Under the pieces are notes generated by a model. The model saw only the letters and a list, made by a program, of their open reading frames with translations. It did not search any database and was not told the DNA's origin. From an uncultured Eubacteriales bacterium (GTDB lineage: Bacteria > Bacillota > Clostridia > Oscillospirales > CAG-272), in contig ONVJ01000174.1 in assembly GCA_900321265.1 (NCBI GenBank), forward strand, positions 1-15,476: a stretch of 15,476 nt of DNA, in the 5' to 3' direction. A program made the position numbers and the translations under genes. How positions within the stretch are numbered: the stretch's first letter is position 1; every line of letters starts with the position of its first letter. Positions 1-5,934 of the stretch are shown here, piece by piece.

Positions 1-527
1 AGACAGTTCCCGCCGCTCCCGGTCAGCACGGTGCGGCAAAAAAGAAACTCAGAGAATACGGCATGCAGCTCCGTGAGAAGGAGAAGGTCAGAAGATTCTA
101 CGGGGTTCTTGAGCGTCAGTTCCACAACTACTACCTCAAGGCCGAGAAGATGTCCGGCATGGCCGGCGAGAACCTCCTCATCCTGCTTGAGAGAAGACTC
201 GACAACGCCGTTTACCGCATGGGATTCGGTCAGAGCCGCAGCGCTTCCCGTCAGCTGACACTCCACGACCACATCACCGTCAACGGCAAGAAGGTCAATA
301 TTCCTTCCTATTCGGTCAAGGTCGGAGACGTTATCGCGGTCAGCGAATATGCCAAGAGCAAAGAATCGATAAAAGAACTGATCGAGGCCATGGCAGGCAG
401 AAACGCCCCGAAGTGGCTTGAGGTCGACGCCGAGAAGGGATCTGCCAAGGTTGTGGCGCTTCCCACTAGAGAAGATGTCGGCTTTGATTTCAACGAGCAG
501 CTTATCGTCGAGCTTTATTCCAAATAA
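1..527 (+). CDS. rpsD: 30S ribosomal protein S4 (3' part; start lies before the window)
   Basis: This is the C-terminal part of ribosomal protein S4, a primary 16S rRNA binding protein that nucleates assembly of the 30S body and, in many bacteria, represses its own operon. The reading frame is open from base 3, so the gene enters from the left; the first visible residues (PAAPGQHG) match the S4 segment just before the conserved REKEKVRRFYGVLERQF stretch. The S4 RNA-binding fold follows (LLERRLDNAVYRMGF, then SRQLTLHDHITVNGKKVN), and the gene ends in the family-typical EQLIVELYSK. The N-terminal ~25 residues, where zinc-binding cysteines sit in some S4 forms, are outside the window, so that type cannot be judged. 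It is followed 78 bases later by rpoA, as in most Firmicutes. The internal ATG at 63 is not the start. Confidence 0.97.
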   Translation, partial: TVPAAPGQHGAAKKKLREYGMQLREKEKVRRFYGVLERQFHNYYLKAEKMSGMAGENLLILLERRLDNAVYRMGFGQSRSASRQLTLHDHITVNGKKVNIPSYSVKVGDVIAVSEYAKSKESIKELIEAMAGRNAPKWLEVDAEKGSAKVVALPTREDVGFDFNEQLIVELYSK

Positions 528-605
528 TCCCCATTGTCCTGTTATTCTTCAACAATGGCAGCGAATGGCTGCTAATCGGATTTTTAGGAAAGAGGTATTA
601 CCGGA

Positions 606-1568
606 ATGATAGAGATAAAGCCCGTTATTACAGTTAACAATATCCTTGAGGACGGTAAAGAAGCGAAGTTCGTCATCGAGCCCCTTGAGCGCGGTTACGG
701 AATCACTCTCGGGAACTCGCTCCGCAGAGTACTGCTCAGCTCGCTTCCCGGAGTGGCTGTCACCAGCATCAAGGTCGACGGCATCCTTCACGAATTTTCC
801 GCCCCCGACGGTGTTACCGAGGATATGACCGAGATTGTCCTCAATGTCAAGGGAATCGTTGCGCAGCTCCACACTCAGAGCCCCAAGACGGTCATTCTTG
901 ACGTTACCGGACCCTGTGATGCAAAAGCAGGCGATATTAAGAGGGATGCCGATATAGAGATCCTCAATCCCGACCATCATATCGCAACACTTTCCGACGG
1001 TGCTCACCTTTTCATGGAGCTTACCTTTGAGAAGGGTCGCGGATATGTTTCTCAGGATCGCAACAAACTGCTGCATTCGGTCCAGGGAAATGCCCCGCTC
1101 GGCGTGATTTATACCGATTCCATATACTCGCCCGTGTATAAGGTCGAGTATTCGGTGGAAAACACCCGTGTCGGAAGCAACATCACAGACTATGACAAGC
1201 TTACGATGACCGTTAAGACCAACGGGACCATCGATGCCATAGGTGCGGTCGCACTCGCCGCCAAGTTCCTCAACGAACATCTCATGCTGTTTGTAGAGCT
1301 GAATGATCTGGCTGTACAGATGACGATAATCGATCCGAAGCCGGCTCCCGAGAAGGAGAAGGCTCTCGAGATGACCGTTGAAGACCTTGACCTGTCGGTC
1401 AGAAGCTCCAATTGTCTGAAGCGCGCCGGCATAAACACCGTTGAAGATCTCGTCACCAAGACAGAAGACGAAATGATCAAGGTGCGCAACCTTGGCAAGA
1501 AGTCTCTCGAGGAGATCATACTGAAGCTCAAATCACTCGGCCTTTCGCTTAAGAGAGACGAGGATTGA
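606..1568 (+). CDS. rpoA: DNA-directed RNA polymerase subunit alpha
   Basis: This is the alpha subunit of RNA polymerase, which dimerises to start core assembly and contacts UP elements and activators through its C-terminal domain. The product is 320 residues, close to the usual 310-330. The N-terminal assembly domain shows the conserved block NSLRRVLLSSLPGVAV near residues 37-52. The C-terminal domain (about residues 255-320) carries the helix-hairpin-helix signature RSSNCLKRAGI, then VRNLGKKSLEEI. The start ATG is preceded by AGAGG (591-595) with ten bases of spacing. The 78-base gap after rpsD contains a small hairpin (GCAGC 558-562 with GCTGC 568-572), but no promoter or terminator is evident. 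It is therefore co-transcribed with rpsD and rplQ. A long minus-strand frame under this gene is a codon-bias shadow. Confidence 0.98.
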   Translation: MIEIKPVITVNNILEDGKEAKFVIEPLERGYGITLGNSLRRVLLSSLPGVAVTSIKVDGILHEFSAPDGVTEDMTEIVLNVKGIVAQLHTQSPKTVILDVTGPCDAKAGDIKRDADIEILNPDHHIATLSDGAHLFMELTFEKGRGYVSQDRNKLLHSVQGNAPLGVIYTDSIYSPVYKVEYSVENTRVGSNITDYDKLTMTVKTNGTIDAIGAVALAAKFLNEHLMLFVELNDLAVQMTIIDPKPAPEKEKALEMTVEDLDLSVRSSNCLKRAGINTVEDLVTKTEDEMIKVRNLGKKSLEEIILKLKSLGLSLKRDED

Positions 1569-1575
1569 GCGGCAA

Positions 1576-1670
1576 CCGGCCGGCTCTTCTCCCTTCCGGG
1601 AGAAAAGAGATAGGTTGATCGAAACATGTCAGCCGGCCAAATTATTAACGATCCGCCGGAAGGCGGAGGA
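1576..1670 (+). promoter_or_regulatory. structured rpoA-rplQ intergenic leader
   Basis: The 114-base gap between rpoA and rplQ can fold into a nested structure. GGCCGGCT (1578-1585) is exactly complementary to AGCCGGCC (1631-1638). Between them CTCTTCTCCC (1584-1593) can pair with GGGAGAAAAGAG (1598-1609) around a TTCC loop with two extra A's. A third hairpin, TCCGCC (1652-1657) with GGCGGA (1662-1667), has a GGAA loop, and its 3' arm covers the first bases of the GGAGGA at 1665-1670 ahead of rplQ. No T-run follows any hairpin, so these are not terminators. This could tune rplQ translation or be an RNA processing site; the function is inference. I do not recognise it as a named ribosomal-protein leader family. 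Confidence 0.45.
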
Positions 1671-1682
1671 ATGGAGAAAAAA

Positions 1683-2081
1683 ATGCCCGGAGCAAGGAAA
1701 CTCGGCAGACCCACAGCGCACAGAAACGCGATGCTGCGCGGTCTTGTCACATATCTGTTCAAATACGGCAAGGTCGAAACGACCGAGACCCGAGCCAAGG
1801 AAGTGAGCTCGATCGCCGACAGGATGATCACGCTCGGCAAGCAGAATACTCTCGCGAGCCGCCGCGAGGCCCTGGCCTATATCACCGAGGAGAGCGTCGT
1901 CACCGATCTCTTCGAGAAGATCGCTCCCAAATACGAGGATGTGAACGGCGGATATACCGCCGTGTACAAGCTCGGTCCCCGCAGAGGCGATGCCGCCGAG
2001 ATGGCGGTGATCACCCTGGTCCCCACAAAAGAGGAACTGGAGGCCGCGGCAAAGAAAAAGGCAAAGAAGGATAAGAAATAA
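1683..2081 (+). CDS. rplQ: 50S ribosomal protein L17
   Basis: This is ribosomal protein L17, a 50S component that binds 23S rRNA near the peptide exit tunnel. The product is 132 residues. It opens with the family signature RKLGRPTAHRNAMLRGLVTYLF and contains the C-terminal block GGYTAVYKLGPRRGDAAEMAVI, followed by a lysine-rich tail (KKKAKKDKK), which makes it somewhat longer than the ~112-120 residues common in Firmicutes. I chose ATG 1683 because GGAG at 1673-1676 sits six bases before it. The in-frame ATG at 1671 has GGAGG only one base away, and an upstream ATG at 1626 would add 19 non-conserved residues through the leader hairpin. It is the last gene of the ribosomal operon, and a hairpin pair begins 24 bases past its stop. 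Confidence 0.96.
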   Translation: MPGARKLGRPTAHRNAMLRGLVTYLFKYGKVETTETRAKEVSSIADRMITLGKQNTLASRREALAYITEESVVTDLFEKIAPKYEDVNGGYTAVYKLGPRRGDAAEMAVITLVPTKEELEAAAKKKAKKDKK

Positions 2082-2104
2082 TATCCTTTCAGGCTAAAAC
2101 AGTT

Positions 2105-2181
2105 GTGTGGCTGCCCCAAAAGTCAGACTTTCGGGGCAGCCACACGGCTTTCACGGCGGAGAAGCCGTGAAAAAGATTTTT
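2105..2181 (+). terminator. paired hairpins ending the rpsD-rpoA-rplQ operon
   Basis: Two hairpins follow rplQ. The first pairs GTGTGGCTGCCCC (2105-2117) perfectly with GGGGCAGCCACAC (2133-2145), and its top continues as AAAGT with ACTTT. The second pairs TTTCACGGC (2149-2157) with GCCGTGAAA (2164-2172) and is followed by a T5 run at 2177-2181. The second alone is an intrinsic terminator. The arrangement of a GC-rich hairpin followed by a CACGG-type hairpin recurs at the right end of the window (15367-15446). Confidence 0.8.
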
Positions 2182-2227
2182 GTATAGTCTCCGGTTCTGA
2201 TGGATCACGGAGGGAAAAATGCCGCAG

Positions 2228-2272
2228 GGGTGTCGAACAACTCAAAAACGAGTTTGCCGACAGGCCCTTTTT
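2228..2272 (+). terminator. second, imperfect plus-strand terminator candidate
   Basis: GGG plus TGTCG (2228-2235) can pair with CGACA (2258-2262) and CCC (2265-2267), with an inner AACTC (2239-2243) and GAGTT (2250-2254) stem; T5 follows at 2268-2272. The stem has internal loops and a GG bulge, so it is weaker than the pair before it. It may back up the ribosomal operon terminator or end a short RNA from 2182 onward. I found no convincing promoter or known RNA family in 2182-2227. Confidence 0.4.
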
Positions 2273-2307
2273 GTTGTTTCGGCGGAAATATCGTTTTCCA
2301 TGGAAAA

Positions 2308-2358
2308 GGAAAGGGGAGCCGTACCAGGGCCCATAAGGGTGGTACGGCTCCTCTTTCC
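2308..2358 (-). terminator. 19-bp hairpin between convergent genes
   Basis: A 19-base arm starting GGAAAGGGGAGCC (2308-2326) pairs with 2340-2358 with a single G-T wobble, leaving a 13-base loop. Read on the minus strand it lies about 40 bases after the stop of the small gene and is followed by TTTTCC, so it most likely terminates that gene and can also block read-through from the ribosomal operon. Its right arm overlaps a competing hairpin, CTTTCCGCC (2353-2361) with GGCGGAAGG (2379-2387). Together with the preceding hairpins it fills the gene-free stretch 2082-2396. Confidence 0.7.
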
Positions 2359-2396
2359 GCCGGCTTCAAACTGCCGCAGGCGGAAGGCTGAACAGA

Positions 2397-2648
2397 TCAG
2401 TTCTGGTCTTCGACTTCGACTTCGACACTGTCGCCGTCGTCGTCCGCGAACCCTTCATCCTCCAGATCCTCGGCGTAGTCGCAGCCTTCGCAGTCAGCTT
2501 TCCTGCAGAAGTAGCAGGAAAGGCCGAGTTTCTTGAACAGATAATAGCATCCTGCTCCGACGGCGGCTACAGCGGCGATAATGCCGAGCGTAATGCCTAT
2601 GATCTTGGCGTAATTGGGCTTCTCGACCTCTTTCTTAATCAAAAACAT
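2397..2648 (-). CDS. small single-pass membrane protein with CX2CX4CX2C motif
   Basis: I do not recognise the family. The protein has 83 residues: a short basic N-terminus, one hydrophobic helix at about residues 15-38 (IIGITLGIIAAVAAVGAG), a basic patch, then four cysteines in the pattern C45-X2-C48-X4-C53-X2-C56, and a strongly acidic tail (about 15 of the last 27 residues are D or E). The start is well supported: AGGAGG (minus strand, 2663-2658) lies nine bases upstream, and a good promoter sits at 2682-2710. The cysteine spacing could bind a metal such as zinc, but the loop is shorter than in a usual zinc ribbon; C34 lies inside or at the edge of the helix. The gene is monocistronic, convergent with rplQ and divergent from prmC. 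That it is a real gene is well supported; any function is unknown. Confidence 0.8.
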   Translation of the reverse strand: MFLIKKEVEKPNYAKIIGITLGIIAAVAAVGAGCYYLFKKLGLSCYFCRKADCEGCDYAEDLEDEGFADDDGDSVEVEVEDQN

Positions 2649-2681
2649 CCGATGATACCTCCTGAATATTGATACACATTA

Positions 2682-2710
2682 ACTATATCACATTTTGAGG
2701 AAAAAATCAA
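2682..2710 (-). promoter_or_regulatory. promoter of the small membrane protein gene
   Basis: On the minus strand, TTGATT (2710-2705) and TATAGT (2687-2682) are 17 bases apart with an extended TGA before the -10. Transcription would start near 2675, giving a leader of about 27 bases. The core resembles that of the tRNA-Arg gene (22 of 29 bases identical, counted by eye). Confidence 0.75.
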
Positions 2711-2780
2711 GCTTTTTCGCATAAAAGAGACATTTTTTGATCCTGATTCAACCGGGAGATCCCCAAAGCGGATTTTTGAC

Positions 2781-2809
2781 TTGAAATCGGCGGCGGAATA
2801 GTATAAAAT
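2781..2809 (+). promoter_or_regulatory. probable promoter of prmC
   Basis: TTGAAA (2781-2786) and TAAAAT (2804-2809) are 17 bases apart. The -10 region overlaps a TATAAA, so the exact start is uncertain. The same TTGAAA/TAAAAT pair with the same spacing and an identical 13-base AT-rich block occurs before cimA. It lies divergently about 70 bases from the promoter of the small minus-strand gene. Confidence 0.6.
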
Positions 2810-2814
2810 AATAT

Positions 2815-3027
2815 ATGAGATGTAAAAGGCAGTCTGATAACAGCACCGCAGAATCTGCGCTCTGCCGCTCGGCCTTTGCAGTTCTGAAACCTGTTTTCTG
2901 CTGACAAACGAAAAACGCCGTTGCCTCGCGGCGGGCTATTATCCGCAGGCTCGCCAAGATGCCCGCGCAGCGTTTTATCAATCATCCTCTTATGACCGCC
3001 GGACTGTGCCGGGGAAAGGAGACCGCC
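2815..3027 (+). other. long gene-free leader upstream of prmC
   Basis: About 210 bases lie between the probable promoter and the prmC start, with no supported gene. The RNA could fold extensively: AAAGGC (2825-2830) with GCCTTT (2872-2877) around CGCAG/CTGCG (2847-2859), and GCAG (2878-2881) with CTGC (2898-2901). Further on, CGCCG (2916-2920) with CGGCG (2929-2933) competes with GCGGGC (2931-2936) pairing to GCCCGC (2961-2966). It does not show T-box, SAM or other riboswitch cores that I can recognise. On the minus strand the CGCCG hairpin is followed by TTTTTCG, so an antisense transcript could end there. Confidence 0.4.
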
Positions 3028-3897
3028 GTGACATACAGAGAGGCCTCGGAATTGCTTGAGAAAGCCGGAATAGAAGATCCCTGCTTTGAGGCGGGGCTGC
3101 TTGCCGAAAGGTTTAGCGGGGTGAAAAGGCATGAGCTGCTCTGGGACCGCGACCGGGAGCTTCCGGGAAGACGGTTTGCCGGTGCGGTCATGAGGAGGGC
3201 GTCAAGAGAACCGATCCAGTACATACTCGGATCCTGGGCTTTCTACGGGAGGGAGTTCTGTCTCAACAGAGACTGCCTCATCCCGCGTCCGGACACCGAG
3301 ACCGTCGCAGGTGAGGCGGTGAGAAGGCTTCCGCGCGGGGCGCTGTTCTGCGATATCGGCACCGGTTGCGGGACCCTGGCGGTCACCGTCCTCTGCGAAA
3401 GACCCGACTGTTCCGCAGTCGCCACCGATATATCCCTCCCCGCACTCCGTGCCGCAAGGATGAACGCGAGGGCCCTTGGAGTCAAAGACAGGTCGGTCTT
3501 CCGTCTTTGCGACGTTTTTTGCGACACTGCCTGCCTGCGCGCCTCGCCGGCTTGCGGGTTCGACGCCGTGATCTCGAACCCGCCCTACATACCGTCAGGA
3601 GAGATCGGTTCTCTCGCGCCCGAGCTATCCTTCGAACCGCGGGCCGCTCTTGACGGCGGCAGGGACGGACTGGACTTCTACAGGCGTATCCTCTCTCTCT
3701 GCTTCGGAGAAGGAGCCTGCGGAAAGCCTTTTCTCAGACCGGGAGGCCTGCTCATATTCGAGGCAGGCGCGGGCGAGGCCGAGGCGATCGCCTCGGAAGC
3801 CGGGAGGTTCGGAGCTGAATCAGAGACGGCGAAGGACCTGGCGGGTATCGACAGAGCCGTGATCCTTTACAGAGCCGGATCCGCAGCCGGGAGCTGA
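3028..3897 (+). CDS. prmC: peptide chain release factor N5-glutamine methyltransferase PrmC (HemK)
   Basis: PrmC methylates the glutamine of the GGQ motif in release factors RF1 and RF2 using S-adenosylmethionine. The product has 289 residues, the usual size. The N-terminal helical substrate-binding domain (about 1-75) ends near REPIQYILGSWAFYGREF. The SAM-binding motif I is D109-I-G-T-G-C-G115, and the catalytic NPPY motif is N184-P-P-Y187, followed by the family-typical EPRAALDGGRDGLDFYRRI and RPGGLLIFEAG. I chose the GTG at 3028 because AGGAG (3017-3021) lies six bases ahead and homology begins there; an ATG at 2959 would add unconserved residues. Unlike in many Firmicutes, prfA (RF1) and rpmE are not adjacent. 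It has its own promoter, and the transcript has no strong terminator before cimA. Confidence 0.95.
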   Translation: MTYREASELLEKAGIEDPCFEAGLLAERFSGVKRHELLWDRDRELPGRRFAGAVMRRASREPIQYILGSWAFYGREFCLNRDCLIPRPDTETVAGEAVRRLPRGALFCDIGTGCGTLAVTVLCERPDCSAVATDISLPALRAARMNARALGVKDRSVFRLCDVFCDTACLRASPACGFDAVISNPPYIPSGEIGSLAPELSFEPRAALDGGRDGLDFYRRILSLCFGEGACGKPFLRPGGLLIFEAGAGEAEAIASEAGRFGAESETAKDLAGIDRAVILYRAGSAAGS

Positions 3898-3942
3898 AAA
3901 GGGCCTAAATCCGGCTTTGCGCCCAGGCAAATGAAAAAAATA

Positions 3943-3971
3943 TTGAAATATCGCTGAAAATGCGATAAAAT
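3943..3971 (+). promoter_or_regulatory. probable promoter of cimA
   Basis: TTGAAA (3943-3948) and TAAAAT (3966-3971) are separated by 17 bases. An alternative TATAAT at 3974-3979 has no good -35. The transcript would start near 3978-3985, about 75-80 bases before the TTG start. Confidence 0.6.
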
Positions 3972-3988
3972 AATATAATACATTGCCC

Positions 3989-4019
3989 GACGCTTTGCGT
4001 CTGTCCCGGGGAGAGACGC
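3989..4019 (+). promoter_or_regulatory. cimA leader with mutually exclusive hairpins
   Basis: GCGTC at 3997-4001 can pair either with GACGC at 3989-3993 (TTT loop) or with GACGC at 4015-4019. The second form is longer: GCGTCT (3997-4002) with AGACGC (4014-4019), continuing as TCC/GGA after one mismatch. Only one can form at a time, as in an attenuator or switch. No T-run or leader peptide was found, so the mechanism, if any, is unknown. Confidence 0.4.
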
Positions 4020-4058
4020 GCAGGAAGGCGGTAGTTCGTATCGAAGGGGGAGAGCATC

Positions 4059-5636
4059 TTGAAGATCGAAATATACGATGCCACTCTCAGAGAAGGCGCT
4101 CAGAAATCAGGAGTGGTCTTCTCGGAATATGAAAAAAAACAGACTGTCTCAGCCCTCGACGGGCTGGGAGTCGACTATATCGAATGCGGCTTTTTCGGAC
4201 CCGCCACCGCCGCATCGCTGATCAGATTCGCGGAGACGGTCAAGACCGAACACGCACGTCTGTCTGTGCTCTGCGCGACCAGACGGCCGGATATGAGCTG
4301 TGTGGAGGATGAAACGCTCCTGTCACTGGCTTCATCCTCTATCGGCTGCGCGGCCGTTGTGGGCAAGGCGTCGCTCTTCCATGTGAAGAACGTGCTGAAT
4401 ACCGACGGCGAGACGAATCTGCGCATGATCTCGGACACGGTAGGCTTTCTGAAGAAGGCAGGGAAGACTGTAATATTTGACGCCGAGCATTTCTTCGACG
4501 GCTGGTCGGAGGATCCTTCATACTCAAAGCGGGTGCTGGCAGCCGCGGTGTCGGCAGGCGCCGACCGCGTCGTCCTCTGCGATACCAACGGCGGGATGCT
4601 GCCCGACGTGATCGGCCTAACCGTCGAATCCGCGATCCGTTTCACGGGAGGAACCCCCGTCGGCATCCACTGCCATAACGATATCGGAATGGCGGATGCC
4701 TGCACCGTTTCCGCGGTGCTCGCAGGAGCCTCACATCTGCAGTGCACCGTCGCGGGGATAGGTGAGCGTTGCGGAAACGCCAACCTTACGACGGTTGTCC
4801 CAACACTGCAGCTCAAGCTCGGTTTCGACTGCATCCCGGCGGACAGGATGGCGAAGCTCTCTCCCTCCGCAAGGCAGATCTGCCAGATCGCCAATCTGGG
4901 CTTCGACGAAAGCTCCCCCTTTGTCGGAGGACATTCATTCAGGCATAAGGCAGGTATGCATATCGACGGCGTAAGGAAATCCGCTTCCTCATTTGAGCAT
5001 ATCGATCCGGCGCTTGTCGGAAACAGCCGCAGTCTTATCATCTCTGAACTCGCTGGAAGGTCTGCGATGGCGGGCATACTGCGCAGGTTCGGCTTTGACT
5101 GCCCGCCGGAATCCGACGCGCCCGACCGGGCTCTGGAAGCGGTCAGAAAGGCGGAGGAGGCCGGATGCCAGTTCGACAGTTCGGAGGCATCTCTCTATCT
5201 TCTGATAGCGCGAACGCTGGGAAAATACGAAAGGCCATTCCTGCTGAAGGACTACAAGCTGATTTTCTCGGCTGAGGCGGAGCTTCAGTCCAGATGGACG
5301 GCGACCGTCAAATTCGAGATCGACGGCAGGGAAACGCTGAGTGCCGGAGAGGGAGACGGTCCGGTCAACGCTCTCGACATAGCCGGTCATATCGCGCTCG
5401 CAGACCGCTTTCCGTTTATCGCCGGTATCAAGATGGTCGACATCAAGGCGAGGATCGATTCCAACGACAGCGCCGCGTCAGCCTCGATAGTCAGGGTATT
5501 CGTCGAATACGGGGACGGAAATGGCGTCTGGAGGACGATGGGAGCTGCCACCGACATAATCGCCGCGAGCTGGTCGGCGCTGCTCGACGCATACGAGTAC
5601 TGCATCGTCAGGCACTCTCAGGTGACCGCGGACTGA
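4059..5636 (+). CDS. cimA: (R)-citramalate synthase
   Basis: CimA condenses acetyl-CoA with pyruvate to give (R)-citramalate, the entry to 2-oxobutyrate and isoleucine that bypasses threonine. The product has 525 residues, the normal length. The TIM-barrel catalytic domain starts with the DRE-TIM motif (YDATLREGAQ, residues 6-15), followed by DAEHFFDGW and LCDTNGGMLP, which are typical of CimA rather than LeuA. The metal-binding H204-C-H206-N-D208 and the conserved GHSFRHKAGMH (H292) follow. The C-terminal LeuA-type regulatory domain is intact (LKDYKLIFSAE through DIIAASWSALLDAYEY), so feedback control is plausible. The start is TTG 4059, with GGGGGAG (4046-4052) six bases before it. It appears monocistronic; its stop abuts the tRNA terminator. 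A homocitrate or isopropylmalate synthase is less likely given these motifs. Confidence 0.93.
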   Translation: MKIEIYDATLREGAQKSGVVFSEYEKKQTVSALDGLGVDYIECGFFGPATAASLIRFAETVKTEHARLSVLCATRRPDMSCVEDETLLSLASSSIGCAAVVGKASLFHVKNVLNTDGETNLRMISDTVGFLKKAGKTVIFDAEHFFDGWSEDPSYSKRVLAAAVSAGADRVVLCDTNGGMLPDVIGLTVESAIRFTGGTPVGIHCHNDIGMADACTVSAVLAGASHLQCTVAGIGERCGNANLTTVVPTLQLKLGFDCIPADRMAKLSPSARQICQIANLGFDESSPFVGGHSFRHKAGMHIDGVRKSASSFEHIDPALVGNSRSLIISELAGRSAMAGILRRFGFDCPPESDAPDRALEAVRKAEEAGCQFDSSEASLYLLIARTLGKYERPFLLKDYKLIFSAEAELQSRWTATVKFEIDGRETLSAGEGDGPVNALDIAGHIALADRFPFIAGIKMVDIKARIDSNDSAASASIVRVFVEYGDGNGVWRTMGAATDIIAASWSALLDAYEYCIVRHSQVTAD

Positions 5637-5667
5637 AAAAGACCGGAAACCATAACGGGATCCGGTC
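5636..5667 (-). terminator. terminator of tRNA-Arg, shared with cimA
   Basis: GACCGGA (5641-5647) pairs with TCCGGTC (5661-5667). Read on the minus strand, the hairpin lies seven bases past the tRNA CCA end and runs into TTTTTC, so it is a good intrinsic terminator for the tRNA. The last T of the run is the complement of the final A of the cimA stop codon. On the plus strand it is followed only by GTTCT, so it would be a weak terminator for cimA. Confidence 0.8.
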
Positions 5668-5673
5668 GTTCTG

Positions 5674-5750
5674 TGGCGTCCCCGAGGCGATTCGAACACC
5701 CGACCTACCGCTTAGGAGGCGGTCGCTCTATCCTGCTGAGCTACGGAGAC
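5674..5750 (-). tRNA. tRNA-Arg (anticodon CCU)
   Basis: This 77-base gene forms a complete cloverleaf on the minus strand. The acceptor stem is GTCTCCG/CGGGGAC with one T-G pair, the D stem GCTC/GAGC, the anticodon stem ACCGC/GCGGT with loop CTCCTAA, a five-base variable loop, and a T arm with loop TTCGAAT. The anticodon CCT is at 5716-5714 and reads the AGG arginine codon, which is common in the neighbouring genes. The discriminator is G and CCA is encoded. It has its own promoter and terminator and lies antisense between two plus-strand genes. Confidence 0.96.
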
Positions 5751-5812
5751 AAATTATATTGATCACGGGATGCCGCACGCGAAGAAATGGCGCCGCTCCC
5801 GACGTAAACAGT

Positions 5813-5841
5813 ATTATATCACATTCTTTTCCAAAAATCAA
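5813..5841 (-). promoter_or_regulatory. promoter of tRNA-Arg
   Basis: On the minus strand TTGATT (5841-5836) and a perfect TATAAT (5818-5813) are exactly 17 bases apart, with an extended TG element. The start would be near 5806, giving a 5' leader of about 55 bases to be trimmed by RNase P. Confidence 0.85.
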
Positions 5842-5934
5842 GAAGATTTGAATATTATCGGGATACTCCTGCAAGGCATCTGCCTCAGGCGGCGCCGGGA
5901 GACTCGACAGAATCCTGAAAGCGGGGAGAAGACA

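Noticed and set aside
549..1280. 243-codon open frame on the minus strand under rpoA
   Set aside because: It is the antisense shadow of a fully conserved gene and has no recognisable domain.
1626..1682. N-terminal extension of L17 (19 residues)
   Set aside because: It would be translated from the folded leader and does not match L17; ATG 1683 fits both the ribosome binding site and homology.
2219..2536. 105-codon plus-strand frame with GGAGG a few bases before its ATG
   Set aside because: It runs through two strong hairpins and then antisense into the better supported small gene, and becomes arginine-rich nonsense; the GGAGG is part of a hairpin.
2707..3132. Minus-strand frames across the prmC leader
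   Set aside because: No ribosome binding site and no family similarity, and they overlap the promoters and the start of prmC.
3932..3955. Possible leader peptide ATG AAA AAA ATA TTG upstream of cimA
   Set aside because: It lies upstream of and across the -35 element, so it would not be in the transcript, and it has no run of isoleucine, valine or leucine codons.
4175..5077. 300-codon open frame on the minus strand inside cimA
   Set aside because: It is serine/proline-rich low-complexity sequence typical of antisense frames in this codon usage, and cimA is intact on the other strand.
5770..5934. Upstream extension of the Nif3 protein by 55 residues
   Set aside because: It crosses the tRNA promoter, has no ribosome binding site and no family homology; the TTG at 5935 has both.
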